A DNA stretch of 64,000 bases from Chryseobacterium taiwanense (GCF_000813825.1 NZ_JWTA01000014.1:107752-171751), one strand, 5' to 3'; counted from the stretch's first letter, positions 16,233 through 25,649 are shown. Numbers and translations are program-made. Notes: generated by a model from the letters alone, not told the origin.

Positions 16233-17897
16233 TTACCCATTATAGTTGTAAAGCACTTTGTAATATTCATCCGCCATTCTATCACTATTGAACTGGTCTT
16301 TTACATCATTCATCGCATTGTGCTGAATTTTTCTCCACGCATTAGGTTTCTCATAATAAGTAGGAAGAATTTCGTTTTCAAGAATTTCATATAATTTGTT
16401 TAAATCATAATTATCCTGTTCATAAACACTCATATTCTGATAATCAGCTTTCGGTACTACAAATGAGTTTTCTCCATGTTTTGCAAACTCAGGAATCCAT
16501 CCGTCATCTGTAGATAAATTGACAGAACCGTTCATTGCTGCGGTCATTCCTGAAGTTCCTGAAGCTTCTCTTGGAACTCTTGGATTGTTTAACCAAAGAT
16601 CTGAACCTTGCTTTAAAGATTTACTTAATGACAATTCATAGCCTGTAAGAACGGCCATACTTTTATGATTCTTACTTTCTTCCACCAAAGAATTAAAGGT
16701 AGAAATTGCAGAATAATCCATTGGATAAGGTTTTCCCGCCCAAATGATCTGTACTGGATATTTAGGATGATTTAATAATTTGTACAATCTTTCTTTATCG
16801 TGTAAAAGCAAATCAGCACGTTTGTAACCAGCAAATCTTCTTGCCCAAACAATCGTGAAAATATTAGGGTTGAATAAATTTCCTGTCTGATCCGCTACAA
16901 TTTTGAATAATCTTTTCTTCAAATGTTTTTTGCGATAGTCGAAAACCGTCTCATCATTTTCATCTTTTGAATTGTAAAGAGGTTTATCTGACCAGTATTT
17001 GAATTCTTGCGCATTCGTAATCGAGGTGATATCACAAATTCCCGGATATTTGCTCCACATAGCTCTGGAAACAACTCCGTGAAGTTTTGAAACTCCATTG
17101 GCAATTTTTGCCATTTTCAAAGCGCAAAGAGAATGGTTGAAACGGTCGTCATCAGCACCTTCTATTTTCTTCACTTCTTCCATGCTCAATCCTGAAAAAT
17201 AAGACATGTCATAGCATAATTTCAGGTTGTGCTTCTCATTTCCTGCTTCTTCTGGAGTATGGGTGGTGAAAACCAGCTTTTCTTTTACTTTATTTAAATC
17301 TCCATTGTATTTTTTTAACAAATGGAACGCTGCAGGAAGTCCGTGAGCTTCATTAAGGTGATAAGTATCTCTTTCTATATTCATTTCATCCAATAATCTT
17401 GCTCCCCCTTTACCAAGAAGAATATATTGAGCTAGCTTTGTCGATTCATTAGCGTCATAAAGCTTGTGGCAAATCGTTTTTGAAAGATGATCGTTCTCCG
17501 GAACATCTGTTGATAGGAAAAACATAGGAGCCGTATTGAAAATTTCAGGATCCAGATACCAAACTTTTACCCAAACCGGAGCACTGTGAATTTCAATTTG
17601 AAATTTTATTCCTGTGTCTTCAAGAAAACTGTACATTTTTCTTGTCCATGTTGGTTGTAAAGACTGATCGTGGTTTCTTGCCTGATCATAATATCCGAAT
17701 TTCCACAGAATACCGATGCCTATAAGATCCTGTTTCAAATTGTAAGCACTTCTCATGTGAGAACCGGCTAAAAATCCGAGACCTCCTGAGTATATTTTTA
17801 ACACCTGCTCAATGGCAAATTCCATTGAAAAATAGGCTACTTTTTTAGAATATTGGGGATTGATGCTGTAGGGTATTTTAAAATTTTTAAAATCCAT
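16233..17897 (-). CDS. GT35 alpha-glucan phosphorylase homologue lacking the PLP lysine
   Basis: A 554-aa protein of the short (TIGR02094-like) alpha-glucan phosphorylase family. It has AYFSMEFAI and IYSGGLGFLAG at the N-terminus, YHLNEAHGL and FTTHTPEEAG in the first domain, the phosphate-site region WARRFAGYKR, and EASGTSGMTAAMNG near the end. In this last motif the family has GMK, whose lysine carries the essential PLP. Here the position is Thr452 (codon ACC, two changes from any Lys codon). By context a glycogen phosphorylase is expected, but without PLP classical phosphorolysis should fail. It may use another mechanism, be a glycosyltransferase, or be a regulatory relic. It has its own promoter. 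Confidence 0.85.
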   Translation of the reverse strand: MDFKNFKIPYSINPQYSKKVAYFSMEFAIEQVLKIYSGGLGFLAGSHMRSAYNLKQDLIGIGILWKFGYYDQARNHDQSLQPTWTRKMYSFLEDTGIKFQIEIHSAPVWVKVWYLDPEIFNTAPMFFLSTDVPENDHLSKTICHKLYDANESTKLAQYILLGKGGARLLDEMNIERDTYHLNEAHGLPAAFHLLKKYNGDLNKVKEKLVFTTHTPEEAGNEKHNLKLCYDMSYFSGLSMEEVKKIEGADDDRFNHSLCALKMAKIANGVSKLHGVVSRAMWSKYPGICDITSITNAQEFKYWSDKPLYNSKDENDETVFDYRKKHLKKRLFKIVADQTGNLFNPNIFTIVWARRFAGYKRADLLLHDKERLYKLLNHPKYPVQIIWAGKPYPMDYSAISTFNSLVEESKNHKSMAVLTGYELSLSKSLKQGSDLWLNNPRVPREASGTSGMTAAMNGSVNLSTDDGWIPEFAKHGENSFVVPKADYQNMSVYEQDNYDLNKLYEILENEILPTYYEKPNAWRKIQHNAMNDVKDQFNSDRMADEYYKVLYNYNG

Positions 17898-17923
17898 AAA
17901 TCACAGTTTTATAATTGAAGTGG

Positions 17924-17931
17924 CAAAGGTA
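17924..17931 (-). promoter_or_regulatory. -7 element of the GT35 gene
   Basis: TACCTTTG on the minus strand, 26 bp upstream of the ATG at 17897. It fits TAnnTTTG. Confidence 0.55.
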
Positions 17932-18097
17932 TTAATTATGAAAATAAACTTTATGTTAATTATATGAGAATTTATTTTTTAAAGCACTTTTTGAATTGTT
18001 TTTTTGCTTACCTTTAAGTGTAAATTTTTGATAATCAAAACTTCATAGACTTAAATCGGAAGTTTTATGTGTTCCATAACAATAAAATAATAAGCAC

Positions 18098-18895
18098 ATG
18101 AAAAAGGCATTTTCTGATGAAGATTTAATTAAAAATCTGAGCTTATATTATCTGAATCGACATTTGAAAAAAAAGCCGATAGAGAAGTATCATCGTAAGA
18201 TAGATGAGTCTCCGCTGCATGATCGCGAAAAATATAAAAAGAAAGCCGAGATTTTATTGCTGAATTCTTTTATGCACCATTTTCCGGAAGTCCAGTTTGA
18301 AAACCTTACCTGCGAAAGTCCAGACTTTATTGCTAAATTCAACGACAAAAAGATAGGAATAGAACTTACGGAAGTAATTAACCATCTTGAAATGAAAAAG
18401 GTTGAAAGCAGCTTAAATAAGATTTTCCGTCAGACAGAAATATTGTTAGAACAAGAAGACACTACGAAGTATCGTGGTGTTTATTTTTTAGAATTCTACC
18501 CAAACATTAAGTTGAATTCTCTGGAGTATCAGGAAGAAATTATTCAGAATATTTATAAAAGTATTAAAAAAGGTAAACCCTTTGGTGTGGTGAAAAGTAT
18601 ACGAAAATCTTTTCATCGCAGAAATGTTTTCATTACTCACGAATACAATATGAGCTTGTTTGATGAACTTTGCTCTGAGAAGATTTTAGAACTCATTGAA
18701 AAGAAAAACGAGAAATTTCCTTATTACGATAGCACAGTCGATGAATGTTGGTTGGTGATAGTTTCCGATATGAATTCTCTGGCTTCCCGTTATACTTTTA
18801 TTCAGGATAAAGAACATTTAAATGAAGTGGAAAGTCCGTTTCATAAAATTTTTCACCTTGAAAATATGTGCGGTAATATTACGAGTATCAAGTAG
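18098..18895 (+). CDS. hypothetical protein with a possible PD-(D/E)xK nuclease-like core
   Basis: A 265-aa cytosolic protein I cannot name. Residues 51-91 resemble the core of restriction-endonuclease-like folds: Glu51 in a helix (KKAEILLLNSF), Pro75-Asp76 in ESPDFIAKF, then Glu89-x-Thr91 in KKIGIELTEV, where the usual ExK is ExT. The rest is alpha/beta with many charged residues and a C-terminal part with a WLVIVSD strand. No methyltransferase or specificity gene is nearby, so it is not an obvious restriction system. It could be a stand-alone nuclease, a transcription-linked protein, or a protein that only shares the fold. It sits alone between the GT35 gene and the secreted protein gene. 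Confidence 0.5.
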   Translation: MKKAFSDEDLIKNLSLYYLNRHLKKKPIEKYHRKIDESPLHDREKYKKKAEILLLNSFMHHFPEVQFENLTCESPDFIAKFNDKKIGIELTEVINHLEMKKVESSLNKIFRQTEILLEQEDTTKYRGVYFLEFYPNIKLNSLEYQEEIIQNIYKSIKKGKPFGVVKSIRKSFHRRNVFITHEYNMSLFDELCSEKILELIEKKNEKFPYYDSTVDECWLVIVSDMNSLASRYTFIQDKEHLNEVESPFHKIFHLENMCGNITSIK

Positions 18896-18967
18896 TTTAT
18901 GTTTATTTGTTTAGAATAAATATAATTATTTTGATATTTTGTGATTAAATATTTTGATATTATTGTC

Positions 18968-19001
18968 TTTTGTTATTGTTAATTTAAAATTGCTATATTT
19001 G
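18968..19001 (+). promoter_or_regulatory. promoter of the CHU_C protein gene
   Basis: TTTTG (18968-18972) and TATATTTG (18994-19001) with a 21-bp spacer. The ATG lies 33 bp downstream. Confidence 0.65.
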
Positions 19002-19033
19002 AAGTAAGTTAAAAAATTAATAACCAATTGATA

Positions 19034-21130
19034 ATGAAAAAAACTCTACTATTATTTCTTTTATTATTATCACAAGCTTATTTTTCTCAGGCAGATTGTT
19101 CCACAGCATTGTCTGTTTGTGGAAACTCAAGTATTACTTACAGCCCTACAGGAATAGGTTCGGTTAATGAAACTTTAGGAGGTTGTTTAACAACCGGCGA
19201 ACATAATTCAATATGGTATAAACTTACTATTGCTACCAGCGGAACACTTACTTTTGATTTGGTTCCGACTGATCCGGGAGCAGATTATGACTGGGCAATT
19301 TATGGACCTAATGCTTCTTGTGGAAATTTAGGATCTCCAATTCGTTGTAATGCAGCTACTGTAATTGGGGTAGGTGCATCTACAGGTTTAAATATGACCA
19401 GTACAATTACCAGTGCTGCAGGAGGTTCTCCTACGCCTTACTGTATGTATATGAACGTTGTAGCCGGACAAACTTATTATCTGTATATAGATAACTGGGT
19501 AGGAGCAGGAAGTACTACGGTTGCTCCGTTTTCTTTAACTTGGGGTGGAACGGCTACTTTGGCTTCTCCTTTTACCGATCCGACTTTGCAGCTACAGCCA
19601 TTTACTCCTCCGGGAACTCCAGCAGCAAATCCAAATGATCCGAGAGAAATTTTAATTTGTGCAAGTCCTGCTATTTTTGATTTCAGTACATTAACTGCAG
19701 GAATTCTTAATGGAAATCCTAATTTTGTGATAACATATCATACGTCTCAAAATGATGCTCTTTCCGGAGCGAATCCTATTTTGGCTCCTCAATTGGTGTA
19801 TACTACGATGACTTATTATTATAGTATCCATTATTTAGATCCTGCAAATCCTAATAATCCAATCAACTTCTGTAGGCAGACTGGCGTATTTAAGTTTAAA
19901 ATAGGTGGAATAACAGGTAATAATGTTACCTTATATGCATGTAATAATTATAAATCGGGGAAAGGAACATTTAATTTGACAACTGCTAATGTTTTCAGTG
20001 GATCGAATGTGACGATTAAATATTATCAGACAATGGCTGATTTGAACGCCGGAACATCACCGATTACTAATCCTAATCAGTACTTATCGGCAGAAGGTGT
20101 GGTGTATGCATCGATAAAAACTTCACAGGGATGTTCTACTGTAGCAGTAATTACACTCAAATTTTATCCGGAAGTGATTGTGAATGATGCTTCTTTAAGG
20201 GCTTGCGCATCAGAAGATAATCCTAAAATGGCTTATTTTAATCTGACAACCGTATCAGTAACCACACAGACAGGTATTACTAAAAAATATTATGCTTCTG
20301 TAGCTAACGCAATTAATGGAACCAATGAAATACTGACTCCTTTAGCGTATATTTCAGCAGAAGGTGCGGCATATGTAAAAGTAACAGATGGGAATGGTTG
20401 TTATGGGATTGCTAAAATAACATTGTCGATAATTCCGGCAGTTTATTCATCCGTTTTAAAAGATAAAACGATTTGTATTGAAGATAAAACAACTCTTGAT
20501 GCTGGATCTGGATTTGACGGATATGAATGGAGTACAGGAGAAACTACACAGTCAATTGCTAATGTAAGTGTTGGAGTTTATTGGGTAAAACTGAAAAAAG
20601 GAGAATGTATTGCCACACAAACAGTGAGAGTACGTGCTTCCGAAGAACCGGTGGTGGTAAGTGTTGACATTTCTACGACTACAGTTACGATAAATGTTAC
20701 AGGAGGTACGTCACCATATAAATATTCGATGGATAAAATTAACTGGCAGGATTCCAATATCTTTACCAATGTGAAGAGAGGTGATCATACCATCTATGTA
20801 AAAGACGCTTATAACTGTGAACCTGTAGATGTTGCTATTGTTGTTCCGAATTTAATTAATGCTATTACTCCAAATGGGGACGGAATCAATGATGTAATTG
20901 ATTATTCCGCATTGGCAAGCAAACAAAATTTGGTATTTAATATTTATGACAGGTACGGAAATAAAATTTTCCAGGCAGATAAGTTTAATAATTATAAATG
21001 GGATGGTACTTCATCAAATAAAGCTGTACCAACAGGAAATTACTGGTATTCTATAACATGGAATGAACCGAGTAAACAGAATACACCTATCAAATATACA
21101 GGATGGGTATTGGTGAAAAATAGAGAATAA
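19034..21130 (+). CDS. secreted protein with T9SS type B (gliding-motility-associated C-terminal) sorting domain
   Basis: A 698-aa protein started at the ATG at 19034 (the longer frame uses TTG). It has a Sec signal peptide (KKTLLLFLLLLSQAYFSQ). The N-terminal domain (about 20-180) has DCSTALSVCGN and HNSIWYKLTIATSGTLTF, a beta-sandwich domain common in exported Bacteroidota proteins. Several repeat units with aligned SAEG(V/A)(V/A)Y segments follow. The last ~90 residues are the CHU_C domain: ITPNGDGINDVIDY, FNIYDRYGNKIFQ, VPTGNYWYSITW. That C-terminus directs export through the type IX secretion system whose gldKLMN genes are at 32890-37655. It is likely an adhesin-type surface protein. Confidence 0.9.
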   Translation: MKKTLLLFLLLLSQAYFSQADCSTALSVCGNSSITYSPTGIGSVNETLGGCLTTGEHNSIWYKLTIATSGTLTFDLVPTDPGADYDWAIYGPNASCGNLGSPIRCNAATVIGVGASTGLNMTSTITSAAGGSPTPYCMYMNVVAGQTYYLYIDNWVGAGSTTVAPFSLTWGGTATLASPFTDPTLQLQPFTPPGTPAANPNDPREILICASPAIFDFSTLTAGILNGNPNFVITYHTSQNDALSGANPILAPQLVYTTMTYYYSIHYLDPANPNNPINFCRQTGVFKFKIGGITGNNVTLYACNNYKSGKGTFNLTTANVFSGSNVTIKYYQTMADLNAGTSPITNPNQYLSAEGVVYASIKTSQGCSTVAVITLKFYPEVIVNDASLRACASEDNPKMAYFNLTTVSVTTQTGITKKYYASVANAINGTNEILTPLAYISAEGAAYVKVTDGNGCYGIAKITLSIIPAVYSSVLKDKTICIEDKTTLDAGSGFDGYEWSTGETTQSIANVSVGVYWVKLKKGECIATQTVRVRASEEPVVVSVDISTTTVTINVTGGTSPYKYSMDKINWQDSNIFTNVKRGDHTIYVKDAYNCEPVDVAIVVPNLINAITPNGDGINDVIDYSALASKQNLVFNIYDRYGNKIFQADKFNNYKWDGTSSNKAVPTGNYWYSITWNEPSKQNTPIKYTGWVLVKNRE

Positions 21131-21148
21131 TTAAATTGAAAATAGAAT

Positions 21149-21176
21149 AAAACCGTCATGAAAATGGCGGTTTTTT
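21149..21176 (+). terminator. terminator of the CHU_C protein gene
   Basis: AACCGTCAT and ATGGCGGTT pair with one G·T, and T6 follows. It is 20 bp after the stop. Confidence 0.8.
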
Positions 21177-21210
21177 ATTTGTAAAATCTTTAAATTAGTT
21201 ATTCAAATTA

Positions 21211-21807
21211 ATGCTTATGAAAGATCTATTCATAAAACGTTTTGAGTATTATAAAATGCTTGGTGACAAATCATTTGAACAACTTTCTGATGAGCAGGTT
21301 TTCTGGCAGTTCAATGAAGAAAGTAATTCAATAGCGGTGATTGTAAAGCATATTGCTGGGAATATGCTGTCAAGATGGACGAATTTCTTGATAGAAGACG
21401 GCGAAAAATCCTGGAGAAACCGAGATGAAGAATTTGTAAATACTTTTAAAACAAAAGATGAAGTCTTAGAATATTGGGAGAAAGGTTGGGAATGTTTATT
21501 TAATGCATTGAGTCAAATAAATGATAAAAATTTAAATTCAACAATTTACATAAGAGGTGAAGCACATTCAGTGGTAGACGCTGTTTTCCGTCAGTTGGCG
21601 CATTATCCTTATCATATCGGGCAGATCGTCTATATTTCTAAAATGATGAAAAATGATAACTGGAAGACACTTTCTATTGCCAGAAACAAGTCTCAGGAAT
21701 TTAATACTGACATGAAAAATAAATTTCCCGAAAATGATTTTAATTCCAATTCTTCGCCCGTTTGCTATCAAAATAGTCCCGAAGTAAGAGATGAATTTAA
21801 GCAATAG
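21211..21807 (+). CDS. DinB/DUF1572-type metal-binding protein
   Basis: A 198-aa protein of the DinB-like four-helix superfamily, subgroup DUF1572. The three metal-binding histidines are visible: His47 in VIVKHIAGNM, then His131 and His135 in LAHYPYHIGQ. The segment NSIAVIVKHIAGNMLSRW is characteristic of the family. Related proteins transfer thiol groups or act as bacillithiol-dependent detoxification enzymes, but the substrate here is unknown. It stands alone, with a promoter-poor upstream region and mtaB behind it. Its own function cannot be told from context. Confidence 0.85.
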   Translation: MLMKDLFIKRFEYYKMLGDKSFEQLSDEQVFWQFNEESNSIAVIVKHIAGNMLSRWTNFLIEDGEKSWRNRDEEFVNTFKTKDEVLEYWEKGWECLFNALSQINDKNLNSTIYIRGEAHSVVDAVFRQLAHYPYHIGQIVYISKMMKNDNWKTLSIARNKSQEFNTDMKNKFPENDFNSNSSPVCYQNSPEVRDEFKQ

Positions 21808-21840
21808 ATTGAATCAATTTAAAAATCATATTAAAATTAC

Positions 21841-21848
21841 TATCTTTG
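21841..21848 (+). promoter_or_regulatory. -7 element of mtaB
   Basis: TATCTTTG, with a weak TTG about 19 bp upstream. The ATG at 21875 is 26 bp downstream. Confidence 0.65.
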
Positions 21849-21874
21849 CATCCACAAAAATCAGGAGTACATAA

Positions 21875-23221
21875 ATGTCAACTTTTCAAAGAACTGCCGC
21901 ATTTCACACCCTTGGCTGCAAATTAAATTTTGCGGAAACATCTACTATTGCCCGTCAATTAACAGATGCAGGGTATGATAAGGTGGGTTTCGATGATAAG
22001 GCAAATATTTATGTAATCAATACATGCTCAGTAACAGAAAATGCTGATCGTGAATGTAAACTTCACGTGAAAAGAGCTATGAAAGCCAATCCTGAAGGCT
22101 TAGTAGTCATTGTTGGATGTTATGCGCAATTGAAACCTGAGGAAATTTCACAGATTGAAGGCGTTGATTTGGTTTTAGGAGCGAAAGAAAAATTCAATAT
22201 CTTAAGCTATCTTGACGATTTAGAAAAATCTGAAAGCGAAGGTATTGTTCATTCTTGCGAAATTGAAGAAACAGATTTCTTTATCGGAAGTTATTCAATA
22301 GGTGACAGAACCAGAGCTTTCCTGAAAGTTCAGGATGGTTGTGATTATAAATGTACATACTGTACAATTCCTTTAGCAAGAGGGATTTCTCGTTCCGATA
22401 CTATTGAAAACGTATTGAGAAATGCCAAGGAAATTGCTGCAAAAGACATCAAAGAAATTGTTCTTACAGGTGTAAATATCGGTGATTATGGTAAAGGTGA
22501 ATTTGGAAACAAAAGACACGAACATACTTTTTTAGATTTAATTTCAGAATTAGACCAGGTTGAAGGAATCGAAAGAATCCGTATTTCTTCTATCGAACCC
22601 AATCTTCTGAAAGACGAAAGTATAGAGTTGGTTTCAAAAAGTAAAAGTTTTGTTCCGCATTTTCATATTCCGTTACAATCGGGAAGTGATGATTTATTGA
22701 AAAAAATGAAGCGTCGTTATTTGACGAAGCTTTATAATGATAGAGTAAACAAAATTCATGAGGTAATGCCTCATGCTGCTATTGGTGTAGATGTAATCGT
22801 TGGTTTTCCTGGAGAAACTGAGGAGAGATTTATGGAAACCTATAATTTCCTTAATGAACTTCCGATCACCTATTTACATGTATTTACTTATTCTGAAAGA
22901 GAAAATACTGAGGCGGTAGGAATGGAAGGAGTAGTTCCGATTCCTGAAAGAAAAAAACGTAATAAAATGCTTAGAATCTTATCTGAAAAGAAAAAGATGG
23001 CATTCTATCAAACCCAACTGGGGAAAACGCTTCCGGTTCTTTGGGAGCATGAAAATAAAGATGGAAAAATGTTTGGCTTCACAGAAAATTATGTGAGAGT
23101 CCAGAAAGATTTTGATCAAGCTTCTGTAAATCAAATCGAATTCTTGAATTTAGAAAAAATCCTGTCAGATGGCACGGTTTCTGTGCAATCTTCTTACGAA
23201 AGTTTTTTAGCAAAAGCATAG
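21875..23221 (+). CDS. mtaB: tRNA t6A37 methylthiotransferase
   Basis: MtaB converts t6A37 to ms2t6A37 in tRNAs reading ANN codons, using two Fe-S clusters and S-adenosylmethionine. At 448 aa it has family length. The N-terminal UPF0004 domain provides three cysteines (Cys15 in TLGCKLN, Cys51 in NTCSV, Cys82 in VGCYAQ). The radical SAM cluster is CxxxCxxC at Cys156, Cys160 and Cys163 (CDYKCTYC). The C-terminal TRAM-like domain begins near 375. A three-cysteine N-terminal cluster with TLGCKLN is the MtaB pattern rather than MiaB. It has its own promoter. Confidence 0.93.
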   Translation: MSTFQRTAAFHTLGCKLNFAETSTIARQLTDAGYDKVGFDDKANIYVINTCSVTENADRECKLHVKRAMKANPEGLVVIVGCYAQLKPEEISQIEGVDLVLGAKEKFNILSYLDDLEKSESEGIVHSCEIEETDFFIGSYSIGDRTRAFLKVQDGCDYKCTYCTIPLARGISRSDTIENVLRNAKEIAAKDIKEIVLTGVNIGDYGKGEFGNKRHEHTFLDLISELDQVEGIERIRISSIEPNLLKDESIELVSKSKSFVPHFHIPLQSGSDDLLKKMKRRYLTKLYNDRVNKIHEVMPHAAIGVDVIVGFPGETEERFMETYNFLNELPITYLHVFTYSERENTEAVGMEGVVPIPERKKRNKMLRILSEKKKMAFYQTQLGKTLPVLWEHENKDGKMFGFTENYVRVQKDFDQASVNQIEFLNLEKILSDGTVSVQSSYESFLAKA

Positions 23222-23274
23222 TCTCTTTGCAAAATTTCTACTAAATTTATTTTTAACTTTTAAATACGACATTC

Positions 23275-24792
23275 ATGAGAGATAAGTTTTTATCTTGGGG
23301 GATTGTATTAGTTATTGCTACGTGGATTGTAGCGATACTAATAAGAGCACATTATTGGATACCGACGCTGTTATCCGCGATTTATGCATTAGGAGTTTAT
23401 AATGCTTATCAATCGAAACATGCTATCTTGAGAAATTTCCCTGTTTTGGGCTATTTCAGATACTTTTTCGAAAGTATTTCGCCCGAAATGCAGCAATATT
23501 TCATCGAACGAGAAACAGATGGAAAACCGTTTCCCAGAAATCAGCGTTCCGCAGTATACAGACGTGCTAAAAACCTGAGTGATACCGTAGCTTTCGGAAC
23601 TCAGCTTGAAGTTAATCATAGAAAATATGAAGGAATTAAGCATTCCATTTACGCAAAATCACCAAAAGAAGAACTTCCAAGAGTTTGGGTAGGAGGTGAA
23701 CAATGTACTCAGCCTTATCACGCTTCTTTATTCAATATTTCTGCAATGAGTTTCGGAGCATTAAGCGATAGAGCGCAGATTTCATTAAATAGAGGGGCAA
23801 AAAAAGGTAATTTCTATCACAATACAGGTGAAGGAGGTATTTCACCGCACCATTTGGAAGGAGGTGATCTTTGCTGGCAAATAGGGACGGGATATTTTGG
23901 ATGTCGTGATGAAGAAGGAAAATTTAACCCTGAATTATTTAAAAAATATTCAACCATGTCTAATGTGAAAATGGTTGAAATAAAATTATCTCAAGGAGCA
24001 AAGCCTGGTCATGGAGGTGTTTTACCGGGAGTGAAAAATACTCCTGAAATTGCGAAAATCCGCCACGTCACACCAGGGGTTACAGTTATTTCTCCGCCAT
24101 CACATTCGTCATTTTCCGATGCTGCAGGTTTGTTGAGATTTGTTCAGCAATTAAGAGACCTTTCAGGAGGAAAACCAGTTGGCTTTAAATTATGTATTGG
24201 TGATACTAAGGAATTCGAAGACGTATGTGTTCAGATGAATGTATTGAAAATCTATCCTGATTTTATTACGATTGATGGAGCCGAAGGAGGAACGGGAGCT
24301 GCACCACCGGAATTTTCAGATGGAGTAGGAATGCCTTTAGAACCTGCTTTAATTTTTGTGAACAGAACACTTAAGAATTATAATTTAAGAGATAGATTAA
24401 GAGTCATTGCTAGTGGAAAGGTCTTAACAAGTCTGGATATTTTGAGAGCTATTGCAATGGGAGCAGATATGTGTAATAATGCAAGAGGATTTATGTTCTC
24501 ACTGGGATGTATTCAGGCGTTAAGATGTAATTCCAATAATTGTCCAACGGGTGTTGCTACTCAGGATAAAATGCTAATTAAAGGGCTTGATGTGACTGAT
24601 AAAGCAGAAAGAGTATATCATTTCCATAAAAATACACTTCATACTTGTAACGAATTAATCGCGGCAGCAGGAAGAAGTTCTTACGAAGAAGTTGATGCAA
24701 CGATGTTTATGAGAGGAGATGAATTTGATCACCTGGCTGATTTGTATTTCCCGGATATTTTAGGAAATGTAAAACAGAAAGCAAGGTCTTAA
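23275..24792 (+). CDS. FMN-binding glutamate synthase-like protein, membrane-anchored
   Basis: A 505-aa protein with two N-terminal membrane segments (about 8-42) followed by the FMN-binding glutamate synthase central domain. Visible motifs are ISAMSFGALSDRAQ, HNTGEGGISPHH, LSQGAKPGHGG, ITIDGAEGGTGAAP, and the 3Fe-4S-type cysteine motif in LGCIQALRCNSNNCPTGVAT near residue 405-420. It lacks the glutaminase domain and the NADPH-binding subunit that would make a full glutamate synthase. Stand-alone proteins of this type are common in bacteria and their reaction is not settled. It is separated from mtaB by 53 bp. Confidence 0.85.
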   Translation: MRDKFLSWGIVLVIATWIVAILIRAHYWIPTLLSAIYALGVYNAYQSKHAILRNFPVLGYFRYFFESISPEMQQYFIERETDGKPFPRNQRSAVYRRAKNLSDTVAFGTQLEVNHRKYEGIKHSIYAKSPKEELPRVWVGGEQCTQPYHASLFNISAMSFGALSDRAQISLNRGAKKGNFYHNTGEGGISPHHLEGGDLCWQIGTGYFGCRDEEGKFNPELFKKYSTMSNVKMVEIKLSQGAKPGHGGVLPGVKNTPEIAKIRHVTPGVTVISPPSHSSFSDAAGLLRFVQQLRDLSGGKPVGFKLCIGDTKEFEDVCVQMNVLKIYPDFITIDGAEGGTGAAPPEFSDGVGMPLEPALIFVNRTLKNYNLRDRLRVIASGKVLTSLDILRAIAMGADMCNNARGFMFSLGCIQALRCNSNNCPTGVATQDKMLIKGLDVTDKAERVYHFHKNTLHTCNELIAAAGRSSYEEVDATMFMRGDEFDHLADLYFPDILGNVKQKARS

Positions 24793-24810
24793 TTTTAGAA
24801 AAGTAAATAA

Positions 24811-24838
24811 AAAAGCGCTTCAAATTTGAAGCGCTTTT
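24811..24838. terminator. bidirectional terminator
   Basis: AAAAGCGCTTCAAA and its exact reverse complement form a 28-bp perfect palindrome between convergent genes, flanked by A- and T-tracts. It serves the gene at 23275 and the lipoprotein gene at 24845. Confidence 0.85.
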
Positions 24839-24844
24839 TTTGTT

Positions 24845-25591
24845 TTATTGTTGATCTGCCGGTCTTACCTTGGCATCGTAGATTTGGAAGTTAAATATTA
24901 AACATGCATTTTGAAGACCATAGTAATTGCTATCTCTTGCAAAAGCCGCTTTTGAAGGAACTATAATTACACCTTGTAAATTATAGGGAGCTCCATTTGC
25001 TGTGTTTTCAAATCCATTGAATTGTTTCAAGCCTTCTTGAAAACCTTCAATTTCGTAATATTTTCTTTGTTTTGCAGCGTCTGTTGTTGCAGCATCTAAC
25101 ATTGATTTTTTTACATAATAAAAAGTAGGATCTGTAAATGGAGAACCATTACCATCAATAGTATTTAAAATTGCACCTGACGATGCAAAACTAACGTTTC
25201 CATCACTTTCTGTAGCAAAATAATAATTAGCTCTTATCATGGTTTTGATTTGAGTTGCATTAGTCGCTGTAGAATTTGTTTCGATTGCTGCTCCGGGTGA
25301 AGGTTGAGCACCATTTCTAACAATATAAATAACGCCTGAAGGAAGTGTTTGAGGACTTAGTTCAGATAATTTTTTCTCATTGTCATCAGCTGCATCTGTA
25401 CTGCTGAATGCTTTTATATTTCCTTGTGAATCTAAATAATTCTCATTCATGAATTTTTGAATAGCCTGCTCATCGTAAGAATTTCTGACATTAATATCAG
25501 TAGGTTCTACGAAAGTTTCTACTTCATCATCTTTTTTACATGCGGAAAAACATAGGCCACCAGCAAGGATATATAAAAATATTTTTTTCAT
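24845..25591 (-). CDS. FKBP-like lipoprotein
   Basis: A 248-aa lipoprotein (FSAC lipobox, Cys18). The C-terminal half has features of the FKBP-type peptidyl-prolyl isomerase fold: EIEGFQEGLKQFNG, then GVIIVPSKAAFARDSN, equivalent to the IPSxLAYG loop, then LIFNFQIYDAKV as the final strand. An acidic linker follows the lipobox. Many Flavobacteriia carry such lipoproteins, including the gliding protein GldI, but this one is not close enough to call GldI. Probable role is periplasmic protein folding; the active-site residues are diverged, so activity is uncertain. Confidence 0.7.
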   Translation of the reverse strand: MKKIFLYILAGGLCFSACKKDDEVETFVEPTDINVRNSYDEQAIQKFMNENYLDSQGNIKAFSSTDAADDNEKKLSELSPQTLPSGVIYIVRNGAQPSPGAAIETNSTATNATQIKTMIRANYYFATESDGNVSFASSGAILNTIDGNGSPFTDPTFYYVKKSMLDAATTDAAKQRKYYEIEGFQEGLKQFNGFENTANGAPYNLQGVIIVPSKAAFARDSNYYGLQNACLIFNFQIYDAKVRPADQQ

Positions 25592-25649
25592 TTTTAAAAA
25601 AACTTTTAATTACTTTACAAATAATATAACGACAAAAGTATAAAAAATT

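Noticed and set aside
18098..18895. Restriction-modification system
   Set aside because: Only a possible nuclease-like core is seen; there is no methyltransferase or specificity gene nearby.
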